The notes under the pieces were generated by a model. It saw nothing but the letters and a program-made list of their open reading frames with translations. It was not told the origin of the DNA and searched no databases. From the NCBI GenBank assembly GCA_019915015.1, contig JAHBBC010000067.1, positions 1 to 64,000 of the forward strand: DNA of 64,000 nucleotides, in the 5' to 3' direction. This DNA is from Auriscalpium vulgare. Its lineage: Eukaryota > Basidiomycota > Agaricomycetes > Russulales > Auriscalpiaceae. Shown piece by piece: positions 23,301 to 33,153 of the stretch (within the stretch, counting starts at the first letter, position 1; every line of letters begins with the position of its first letter). The position numbers and the translations under genes are program-made.

Positions 23301-23681
23301 AGGTCGGACGCCGCGAGACGTTCATCTGAGTCGATCAAGCAGCACAAATCCATGTCTTGCATAACGCGTCAGTCTGGACCATCAAGATGGTGCGCAAAGC
23401 TACTGACCAGAGTTGCGAAGGCTGAAGCCATTAGCTGTGCTCCCAAAGGACAGTAAGCGGCTGTCGGGTTCGATGGTGCGGATGAGGCGCTCGAGCAACT
23501 TGCGGACATCTTCCTTGACGGCGAGCTCCTCTGTGGTGGGGAGGAGCTGGATGACGAAATCGAAGAGACACTGGGAGAACTCTTGGACGAATCGCTGTCT
23601 CGATGCCCGTGGCACGGAGGGTTCGGGTTGGTGGTGGGGGTGAGGGGCCATTGCCTTGGTGGTGTTCGACGGACCAGCCAT
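20355..23681 (-). CDS. Cid1-type poly(A)/oligo(U) polymerase with long disordered C-terminus
   Basis: This is a non-canonical RNA nucleotidyltransferase of the Cid1/Trf family. The first exon (23681 leftward) leads to the active-site block SRLLSFGSTANGFSLRNS, spliced to DMDLCCLIDSDERLAASDL. The first two catalytic aspartates are in this DMD, and the third is in PLGIACDIGFEN. The central domain includes LLYCYAMIDPTRVRTMVLF and SPYKGTLSSYGYVLLVIYFL. The PAP-associated domain includes LVDFFKYFARDF and ARCVTKDGLYL, followed across an intron by RGEFMRASRILSTRPERAI. The last exon (from ~22130 to 20355) adds more than 500 residues rich in Ser, Pro and His with no fold seen. Whether it adds A or U cannot be decided from motifs alone. 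An in-frame ATG at 23729 is an alternative start. The gene is convergent with LSM7. Confidence 0.88.
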
Positions 23682-23835
23682 ATGTCTAGAGAGCAGGCTT
23701 GCAGTGAGTGAAGGAGCAGGCCAGGGCAATTGTCGAACTTGGGCACGGGGCTGGTCCTGGCGCGGTCGCTACTGACAGTGATCGGACCCCCGCTCAGGTA
23801 CTGTGGGAAAACAACACCTCGATTACTTATTTAAA

Positions 23836-23885
23836 TATTAAAGTGCTTTGCAGTCGCACGCGCGCGAATTTGCGTGCCTGTCACT
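23836..23885 (+). repeat. Left arm of an imperfect terminal-inverted-repeat-like pair
   Basis: This arm starts TATTAAAGTGCTTTGCA, followed by GTCGC and a CGCGCGCGA tract and then GTGCCTG. The reverse complement of 24911-24976 begins with the same 17 bases and continues with the same GTCRC, CGCGCGCGA and GTGCCTG blocks, interrupted by a 12-bp insertion. Confidence 0.5.
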
Positions 23886-24910
23886 CTCAGTCACACTTCC
23901 TTGTATCTCCTGCAAGGTCAGAGAGTTCGCGAATTCATCGTCTCTTGGATTATCAAGCATCGCAAAACAGTCCCATACTTTGCACATCTTGTAAACTTGC
24001 TCCGATGAGACAGTGCACAATCTATTTCGTCGGTGCCGTGACCAGAAATCTGTCTCAGCCTCTCTGCCAGCTAAGACTTGAATATCACCCCCTCGATCGC
24101 GGCAAGCTCAACTGCAATTCATCTATTCTATTTGAAACACTACTACTGTCTAGTCCAGACCAATGAAACTTCACGACATCAATGTCTCCATCCCGATTCC
24201 CAACCGGTTAATAACACGGCACTGGCAATCCGCCACCCGCATGTCTCGAAGGCAGCAGCTGAGTACGCAGCAGTTGGCGAGGACGTGCATGTGGACAAGG
24301 AAGGCGCAGGCGGAGGAGGTGCAGGCGAAGCGGGGGCGCGCCGCAGGAGCTAGAGGCTGCCAGGTGTCCTCGACGCTGGCCGGAAGTGTTAATGAAAACC
24401 AGAATGGCACGGGTGCGGTGACGGAGCCTATCTCGATAGGTGCGTGGCACTGTGGGATGCGGGATGCGAACTTTCAGATGAATGTCCGTTGGAGACGGGA
24501 GGATGACGCACCAAACCCCAGTCCGAGCAGATGATCTGTAAAGTCTGTCCGATGCTCCATCCACGGTCGACAATGATCTGCTAAGAAACAGGAAAAACCT
24601 CAGTCCACGTTCAGTCCACGTTAAAAGAGCGTCAAAAGAAAGCATACCATAGAACAATGCGAAACGGCCACCTCGAGTCAAGTACGGTGTTGTCGAGCTA
24701 GCAGTGCTGAGTGAGATTCAGCCTTTCAGGGCCGTCTCGCGAAGCCCGTGATGGTGAACCCGGGAAGGCGTCGACAGGACGATCGGGATGGTTGCTGAAC
24801 ATATAGAGTACCCAGATAGACAGAGAAAAGAGCTAGATGATTCCGAATGAACTCGGAAGAGGGCGAGCCGCGAGAGAGGGCGCCGGGGCTGGGCGGGGTG
24901 TGAAAATGTC

Positions 24911-24976
24911 ACGCATCAGGCACATATCTCGCGCGCGCGACGGCGTGACTGCAAACTCATATGCAAAGCACTTTAA
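24911..24976 (-). repeat. Right arm of the inverted-repeat-like pair
   Basis: This is the inverted counterpart of 23836-23885, about 1.1 kb away. Both outer ends abut TA, which would fit a TA target duplication of a Tc1/mariner-type non-autonomous element. No transposase is present between the arms, so this remains an inference. Confidence 0.45.
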
Positions 24977-25043
24977 TAGTACTATAGTACTGTAATATAT
25001 ATAGTCTCCAGGTCAACTTGCGGCATATATATAGTTATATATA

Positions 25044-25085
25044 GTATTATGTAGGTAGCACTTATAAGTGCTACCTACATAATAC
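25044..25085. repeat. Perfect 42-bp palindrome
   Basis: Each 21-base half (right half begins TAAGTGCTACCTACATAA) is the exact reverse complement of the other with no spacer. The palindrome lies in a TATATA-rich tract about 150 bp upstream of the BAR-SH3 gene. It could extrude as a hairpin or cruciform, or be the remnant of a small inverted-repeat element. Confidence 0.95.
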
Positions 25086-25234
25086 AAGTGATGCAGTAAT
25101 ATCAATACCAATTATGAGCTGATTTCCCCTTCGGGACCGCGTTCCGGTCCTCTGCGGCTTATCCTACTACTTGCTCTGCTCTACTACCACAGGCATCTGC
25201 CAGTCCACTGAAGCGGGGGTATACACGCTGGTCA

Positions 25235-27754
25235 ATGGCTAGCAAACGCGTGAGTGCGCTCCGTGCTGCGCTTGTTTGGCCAATTGACGCATCGGTCACT
25301 TCTTGAATTCATAGTTGGGGCGCTTTCGCCAGGTGCGTGAACACCTGCAGTCTTGCTCTTGGCAAGACCTGACGGCAAGGCCTGCAGTGGGCAGGCGAGG
25401 TGATCTCGTCGAAGGACAAGAGCGAGGTCACAGAAGAGGCGCGCGAGCTTGAGCAGGAGATCGACCTCCGCCAAAATGGCATTCGCAAGTGCGTACCCTA
25501 CCTACCGCCCTTTCTAGATCTCACTCTGATGTATACACACACAGGATGACCCTCGCTGCGGGAGCCCATCACCGCAACCTATCCAAGAAGAAGCTCTCTG
25601 AGGCGCTGGACGACCCGGACAAGTACCTTCCGCGCGACGCTCTGGGCATCGTGATGATCACACACGGAGAAGAGTTCGGCGAGGAGTCGCTTTTTGGAAA
25701 GTCGCTCGTGCGTCTGGGTCGCGCCCATTGCAAGGTCGCAACGCTGCAAGAGGCCTTTGCGCTCACTTTCCAAGACACGTTCATCAAGTCGCTCGAGCGC
25801 TTTGGCGATCAGGTCAAAGAATATGAGGCTGAGCGCAAGAAGCTCGAGACGCGTAGGCTCAACTACGATGCGGCTCTTCACAAGATAGATAAGGTTGTCA
25901 ATAGCAAGAAGGTGAAGGACAAGGACCGCCGTGAGGCGGAGGACGAGGTGCTGAAGGCAGAGGAGCGCTAGTGAGCTTCCCTTTCTTGGCTACAGAGAGC
26001 ACAATCTAATCACACTCTAGCGAGGAGACGGAGGAGGACGTGCGTGCACGCATAGTAGCCGTGCAGGAGAACGAGATTGACCAGCTGCGCGAGCTCGGCG
26101 CGTTCCTGGACAACGAGCTCGATTTCGCGGAACAATACGTCGAGGTCCTGAAGAAAACCAAGGCGAACTGGGTGAGCAGGTGTGTGTCGATTCCTCACCC
26201 GCGGTGGTGAATCTCATGGAGTCTGTATGCAGCGCGGAGATCTCAAAGGTAGAAGTGCGCCGCCCCACTGGACCTATGCACAATTTTGTCCGCTCTGCCG
26301 ACGCACCCGCCCCGGCCACGAGCACGGATGCGAAGAAGCCCGAGCCTAGCTCTATACGATCTCACCGTTCGCATGGGAGCGTCGCCTCACTCCCAAAGCG
26401 CCCGCCGTCGCGTCCGGAGGTCGCCACGTCCGATTCAGAGCGTGATTCGCCTGGCGGCGAGTCCGACGACGATGGCAACGCGACTTCGCGCTCGCGCAAG
26501 GGCTCGCGGCCGAGCTCTGTGCGCACGCCGTCGCGCCCGCCATCGCGGCCATCGTCGCGTTCGGCATCGAGGACTGGGCGCAAAAGATCGGATAGCACGG
26601 CAACAGTGGGGAGTGTCATCGAGAAGGAGCGCGAGAAGGAAAAGAAGAAGATCAATGTGGGTGGGTGGGCGAGTAGTTGGCGCGGGAAGAAGGATAAGGA
26701 TGCATTCGCGTCGCTCAGAGACGATGACGACGACGACGACGACGAGGAGGTCGCCATCGACGAACCCTCGCGCAACGCCAGCGTGCTATCGTTCTCGTCG
26801 AACAAGGCCAAGAGCCGGTCCAAGACGACTGCCTCGCCACACATCGTCGCGCGCAGCCTCAAGCCACCTACGCAGCGCAAACTTGTGCGTGCGCTGCATG
26901 ACTTCGCAGGGGCAGCGGATGAACTGTCGTTCAACGCAGGTGACGAGATCTTCGTGATCAACGAAGTCCTGGACGGGTGGTGGATGGGTGAACTCGACGG
27001 GCGCAAGGGCCTGTTCCCGACGAGCTACACCGAGGTCATTGTCGCATCGTCTGCATCATCGCTCACAAGCGGCCGGCGCCCACGCGTGCCCTCTCGCGCT
27101 AAATCGTTCGGCGGGGGCTCGACAACGGACTCGCTTTCGCTCTCCGAGGACAGCGGCTCGCGCCGCCCCGAGTACGGTCTCGCGGGCGATGCAACGGAGG
27201 ACGAGGAGCACCCTTTCGGCGACCACAACGTCCCGACGGTGCTTTCGCCTTCGTCCGGCCACTTCGGATATGACACGGAGAGCATCGCGGATAGCCAAGC
27301 AGAAGACTCGGACGGTGAACTTGGGCGGCGCCTCGTGCGCCCGAAGGATGAGGAGGATCGCGCCTGGACGGTGAACACCAAGTCCAACAACTCGCTGTCC
27401 ATTGCACCGCCGCTTCTCCCGCGGCGCCCTACGGACGCGGGCTCCGTGCGCAAACCACCCCCGCCCCCGCCCCCGCGCCGTGCGACCACCTCGGGCCCAG
27501 CCGCCGCTGCGAACGTGACGAATAGCTTACACCCAAGCGCGGCTAGCAGCCTGCACACGTCGCCGCAGCTGCTTGCAACGTCCGTCAGCGAGCGCGGTGC
27601 CTCGGGCGGTGGGGGTGTTGGCCTACGTGTGTCGCCGTTTGTCAGCTCGGTGTCGCTTCCAGATAGCGAGACGGGACCGTGCCAGAACTTCCAGCAAAAC
27701 ATGTTTAAGGCCCATGGGATGTGTGCGAATTGTTTCAGGATGCATAATGTGTAG
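25235..27754 (+). CDS. BAR-domain and SH3-domain protein
   Basis: This is probably a membrane-curving adaptor linked to endocytosis or vesicle traffic. Exons: 25235-25249 (MASKR), 25314-25331 (18 nt, LGRFRQ), 25388-25488, 25545-25970, 26021 to about 26179, then about 26237-27754. The first ~250 residues are a long charged alpha-helical BAR region (QWAGEVISSKDKSEVTEEAR, FIKSLERFGDQVKEYEAERK, EIDQLRELGAFLDNELDFAE). A Ser/Arg-rich linker and an Asp-rich run follow. A good SH3 domain spans about 26880-27040 (VRALHDFAGAADELSF, DGWWMGELDGRKGLFP). The tail is disordered and ends in CQNFQQNMFKAHGMCANCF, a conserved-looking cysteine motif. The order BAR-SH3 recalls Rvs167, but the linker and tail differ. 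The exact 3' end of exon 5 is ambiguous. Confidence 0.87.
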
Positions 27755-28412
27755 CGATGTCGGACTCGATCGCACCGTAGATGTAATTGATATCCTGAAT
27801 ATTTCTGGACTGGATATTTGTGGCAGGTTTCTCTTGACGCAGGCCGTGTGTAAGTTCATCTCCTAGTGTATCGTAAACAATGTCCCCTAGTGGACGATGT
27901 AGCGATGGTTCCGTTGGCTAGGAAGCTCTAGGGCCTTCACCTCAAGGTTTACTGCGCTCCCGGGCCCGTCTATCAACTTGGCAATGTGCGGTCGCCAAAA
28001 CAACATCGTGATATATATATATCATCTCGCAATAGCAGAGTAACTGCGGCTGCAAACCGCTCCCGAAAGTACCCTTCACGCTCAAAGTGCGGGCAGCAGC
28101 ACCTCGTCGGCCTGCCGAAAGTTCCGCCGCACGGACTTACTGTAAGGGATGGAATCACTGGAACAGGATCTCGGAGGTGTTACGCAAGCTCAAATACTTA
28201 AGATTGACAGAGGACACCCTTGATTGAATATGAATGTGTGAAGACGGACGCAGGCCTGCGGGTCAAAAATGGATGCTTTAGTTTGAACAAACAGGCAATT
28301 GATTGCTGCTTCATCGCTGAGGCACGCAGTGATGTGAGAGACAACCGATAACACAAGCCGAAAGTCCACCCACTTCAAGGCATATCGACGGTCGGGAGTC
28401 GGCAAGGGAAGA
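27755..28412. other. Intergenic region between convergent genes
   Basis: This follows the BAR-SH3 stop and precedes the stop of the SNF2-family gene on the minus strand. It has a short AT dinucleotide run near 28010-28022. No gene was supported. Confidence 0.55.
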
Positions 28413-31400
28413 TCAATGTCGGTTCTTGCTGTGTTCGTCAAGCTGAGCAAGAATTTGATTTTGCTCTACAGAAGACTTCTTCGCGCTACAATCGGGTGGG
28501 TCAGAATCTTGACAATCTCAGGCATCGGAGAATGGACTCACAAATTCTGCGCGAATTTTGGCAAGTCTGATGGCGTCTGAATCATGCCTAGCTCGATGAG
28601 CGCCTTCTGCCGCTGGACCAGCCTGCGCGATGAAAGTAGCATTTAGTACTTCATACGCATTGTGCTGATTGTAGGATACTTGACTTGGACTTTGGGGTGG
28701 GCAGCGGCTTGTGGTGTTTGCGCTTCGGCGGCCATTCCGGCTCTGGAGATTTTGCGGGGCTGTCCTTCTGGTTCTTCGCCGCCTTGGCCTTTTTCGCCGC
28801 TTTGCGCTTCTCCTGTCCGTTACTCAACTCGTCAGCGAACCGGGGGGGGGGGGGGGGGGGGGGGCAATGGAAGCGCACCTCGAGGACGGTCTTCAGTCGT
28901 TCCTTCTCGATGTGACTTGGGGCAAGGATATCGTCGTTCCGGTGGCTGTATTTGATCCCGTGGCTGCCAAGAATCCTATTCACGTCGTCACCTGACACCT
29001 CGGGCACACCTGCAGTAGTTTGTGCATTTGTGATGATGAAGAGTGGAACAGGGTGCCATTCACGACTGACTATCGTCGAGCAACAGCGCTCCAAGGCCCT
29101 TCAAGTCCCCCTAAAATGAATCATCAGTTTTCTCGAACATAGATCAAGACGCACTCGCTACTCACATCCTCGGACTTCTCTTGCTCTTCGGCTTCGTAAA
29201 TCCAGTCGTCGCCGCCTGACTTGCGCTGCGCCGCTTTCTTGGATTTTATCGCGTCCATATGAGCTAGGGCCCAATCCAAGTCCATCAAATTAGCTCGCTC
29301 AATCTGGAATCCACAACGACTTTAAACGGTGCCTCCTAGGCGCGGTATGTAGTACGCACCGCCATTTTGGTCGAAGACTGTTCATGCAGCTTGAAGATAT
29401 TCTGCAAGCCAAAAAGCTCTCCTTGCTTGCTCTTATCGCCCGACACGCCCGAGAAATAACTGCCGCAAATCCAGGTAACTATGACGCGCAGAGGATGCGC
29501 GGACGGGTCGCATACCGTGTCTGAATGCTCGCTTCGTAACCGATAGCCATCTGCTGCTGCTTGTAGACTTGGCGCGCGTAGATGAGCTCCTCGATAGAAC
29601 CCGCGCCCAATAGGCGGTAAACTGACACATCGCGAGTCTGGCCAAAGCGATATGCGCGATCCATAGCTTGTAGGTCGTGCGCCGGGTCTGACAAGGGTAA
29701 GGATCAGCAGCAAAAAATGGAATGACGTCGTCTTAACTCCAGTTCGGATCTAGCGTCGGGCGTACGTCAGTCCTCACCGGGGCGCACACAGAGGTGGGAA
29801 GGGCGGCGCGCACCGAATACGACAACTTTGTTCGCAGCGGTGAGGTTAAGCCCCGTCCCGCCTGCAAGTGTTGAAATGAGGAAGATAAACACGTCCGCAT
29901 TGTCTTGGAACTTGTCAATTATAGACATGCCTGCATTCAGGCGTCATTTCACTACTTGCTCAGGGCAAAAGATGTCATACGGTCGTCATGCTTTACAGAA
30001 CCATCAAGCTTCACAAAGCCATAGTCTGCTTGACATCAGCGCGCGGACTTGTTTGAAGCCATCACATGACATCAGACTCACTTTCTCCGTTGAGATAGAA
30101 CTCAAGCATTTGCAGAAGTTTGACAGACTTCGTGAATATTAGGACCTTGTTAGAGGGATCGCGGCGCCACTCCTTGATCAGGGATTCAAGAACCTAGAAA
30201 GTGGAGTAGCGGAGTAGCATGGTGGAAGATGGAGAGGACGGGAGAAACGTACCATCCACTTCCCGCAGTACTGGGTCAGCATAGTGGCCGAGCCATACTT
30301 GGGCGCGTTGTGTTTTGTGAACGCAACATCTGCAAGCTCGCGGTTGCGCATCGTCTGTCGCTTATAAGAACGGGGCAACATTGGGAAGATGAGTGTTGCA
30401 CCTGTTCTGGAGTGTCATTGGGCGCTATAATGGGCAATGAGCCTCTTAGACATTGCGGCAAGTGTGGGCCGTACCAGGTAGAATTAAGGCGAGGTGATTG
30501 GATATCTTGATGAGTGCCGACATGTACTTGAATAAATCGCCCGCATGAAACCCATGGCAGCATGACTTGCGCCTGTCGTCCATTAGTTCCGGCTAGCTAT
30601 TCGACAAGGAGTTTACCGTTGCACGCACTTCTCCCCTGACCCACAGTCACATTTCTCGTCCTTCCGGACCATGTTTATGACCGCGTCCATTTGCAGGATA
30701 CGATTGTAGACGTCAATCTGTGTCGGCGTGAGCGGGCAAAACACGACTTCGTCGAACTTCTTGGGCAGCTGGGCCTTGATAATGTCCTTCGTCCTTCGCA
30801 AAACGCGACATGAGATATGCAGCGCCTGCGCATAGATGCAGGCAGCTTACCTGCGCAAGAAGAACCGCGGGAGAAGCTTATCCCTCAGAGTCCCAGCAGT
30901 CCTCTACCCTCGCATGGGGTTAAAAGGCAGCCGCGGTCACAAGGAGAGGGCACTCACATTTGCTATCAGCCTCTCCTCCTCCGAGCATCCCTTCGCCTGC
31001 CCCGTCGTGAGCGGCCCTGCAACGCATTTCCTCCATTGCTTCTCTGTGCCTACCGATCCCGGATTTGCCCAGTTTAGAAGTGTCCACAGCTCAAAGTACG
31101 TGTTCTGGATCGCCGTGCCCGTCAGGGCAAAGCGGATTGGACCTGTGCGCTCTTCCAAGTCCTTCGCATTCACAGAGGCGATCGATTGGGTGACGTGCGA
31201 GGGCACTGGGTGATCTTCGGGCCACGCGAACGAAGAAAAAGCTATTGTCGACTGGGACTTGGGGTTCTTGAGCCGGTGCGCCTCGTCCACTATGAGAACG
31301 GTCCATGGGAGGTTGTTGATGAGATCAATCGAACTGCGGGCGGTTTCGAAGCCTGTGACGACAACGTCCAAGCGGCCGAGCTTGAAATCATTTAGAACCA

Positions 31401-32815
31401 CCTCGCGCTCCTTTGGCGAGCCCATGTACTCGCCGACTTCGAAGTAACCCCACTTTTCAGCGCCACCCAAACACGTCAACATCTGCGCGAGGGATACTAC
31501 ACAGTTCACCCACCTTGTAAAACTCCCGCGCCCATGTACCGACCACCGAGCTCGGCACGACGACTAGCGCAGTTGGCCATTCCTCGTCTGCCGGCGGCAG
31601 TTGTCTGTGCATCTTCCATTGCTGGCCATCCTGCAGGCGAGATACGCGCCGTCTGCGCCGACCTTTATCTGCAGGCGTACCGGTCTTGTGCATGATTGCA
31701 GAGAGGAATGAGATGACCTGGATAGTCTTTCCGAGTCCCATATCGTCGCCGAGGACAGCACCGCGGTTGGTCATGTAATGCTCCCAAAAAAAGCGTACTC
31801 CATCGCGCTGGTACTCGCGCAGGCAATTGTTGAGCGAGTTCGGCACGCGAATGTGGCGCGCTTGGTCGAGGACGAAAGGCGGTTGCGGGTTGCCCTGGAA
31901 GGCAACGAGGCCGGGTGCGGTGTGATGCTGGCGAACTGTGAGCTGGAGTCGGTGAAATGAAATGGCAGGCGGGACACACAATCAACTCATCTTCTGACTC
32001 TGACTCTGTGACAGAGTCCTCTGCGGAAGGCTTATTGATACCCTTTGGAGGGATAGCAGCAGGCGTAGCATCGCTCTCAGGCTCAGTGTGACTTTCGATA
32101 TCGGTTTCAGTAAAACTTCCATTTTCATGAGGTTGTTCTTTGCGCTGCTTGTTCGAGGAAGTTGGCAAATGCCCACCGGCGTGCACTTCGGAGTCGCTGT
32201 CAGGTTCTGAAATCCTTTAGGCAAGCGCAGGGCGTCGAGACTAGCTAACGGTGGAGATTTACCTGTCATACTTGGTTCGCCAACGAGGTCCTTCCCCGCG
32301 CCTTGTATAGGGGTTAACGCTGGAGCCTGAGGCATCATTGCCTTGCGATGGCTTGGGCTACTGCGGCCCTTAGGTGTGTGGTCGCCGTCGTCGTCAAGGT
32401 CACTGAGTAATACGTCCTTTTCATCAAATTCGTCGTCTCCATCTGCGACGCCTGAGGCTTCAGCATCAAAGGTAAGGATGTCGCCTGCAGAAGAAGCGGA
32501 GTGAGCACGTCACAGCCTGTAGATCCGATGACTGTGCTTGCCGAAGAACTCCAGAAGGGGATTATGCGAGGGATGAGCATGCTCTCGTTTAGCTTCTGAA
32601 AGCGGATTCATGTTACGAAAACGTGATCGCAGACCGACAATAGACAACTTGCTCTTCCTGCGTGGTTCGCCGATAGCGTCCAGCGCTTCGCTCCTCCGCC
32701 CACGCTTGCCGCGACCCGACTTACGTCCCTTCTTAGGTGCCTCGTAGACGTATGCGCCCGCTTTGAACTCATCGTCAGAGTCAGATACTAGTGAGTGGGT
32801 TGAGCGAGCAGTCAT
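28413..32815 (-). CDS. SNF2-family DNA translocase, ERCC6L2-like
   Basis: This is a Swi2/Snf2 ATPase, probably acting in DNA repair or chromatin. From 32815 leftward come an acidic/basic N-terminus ([13 protein letters not shown]), a long low-complexity stretch, then the ATPase core. The core starts at [20 protein letters not shown], with motif [16 protein letters not shown], motif [16 protein letters not shown], and the later helicase motifs up to [20 protein letters not shown]. The core entry resembles ERCC6L2 ([21 protein letters not shown]). The C-terminal part, with [18 protein letters not shown], is also found in that subfamily. The last exons join [15 protein letters not shown] to a short tail ending KNRH. 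One intron carries a 23-base C run. Exon borders in the N-terminal low-complexity part are not resolved. Confidence 0.85.
28842..28864. repeat. Homopolymer of 23 G (C on the gene strand) inside an intron
   Basis: Twenty-three consecutive G on the plus strand lie inside an intron of the SNF2-like gene, between KTVLE and [10 protein letters not shown]. On the transcribed strand it is a C tract upstream of a CAG acceptor. Its length in an assembly may be unreliable. Confidence 0.9.
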
Positions 32816-33153
32816 TTCGTATGGTGATGATTCTACCTGGAGGGGCGGATATGGCAGCTACATCCTTGTGAGTATTGGGGCCTCTCAGAACAGCGCAGAG
32901 CACGCACTCTTCATAGCAGCCCTGTCTCGAGTTGGTTTTCTCAGGTAGCGGTGTATGTGCAAAAAGTCGAGGAACCAGTCATGGGAGTCGAGAGGGAAGG
33001 GCGCTTGCCCGTAATGGACGCGCCGGCCGCACCAGACGCGACTTCCCACGTGATGCAGCTAGTGCAGCCGCAAACTCATTACACTATCCAAGTTTCAATA
33101 TACAAAAGGGATATCTGGTCATCTCCAAGTCCCTGGCCCTGCCTGCATCCACG
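32816..33153. other. Intergenic region between two minus-strand genes
   Basis: This contains the 3' UTR of the oxysterol-binding gene and the promoter of the SNF2-like gene. No extra gene was supported. Confidence 0.5.

Larger units (their letters stand above)
23682..25234. other. Gene-poor 1.5-kb region with inverted repeats and a palindrome
   Basis: No gene could be supported between the Cid1-type start and the BAR-SH3 start. Short frames on both strands lack family signal. The region contains a pair of related inverted sequences (23836-23885 and 24911-24976) and a perfect 42-bp palindrome (25044-25085) in an AT-rich tract. These are listed separately. Confidence 0.6.
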
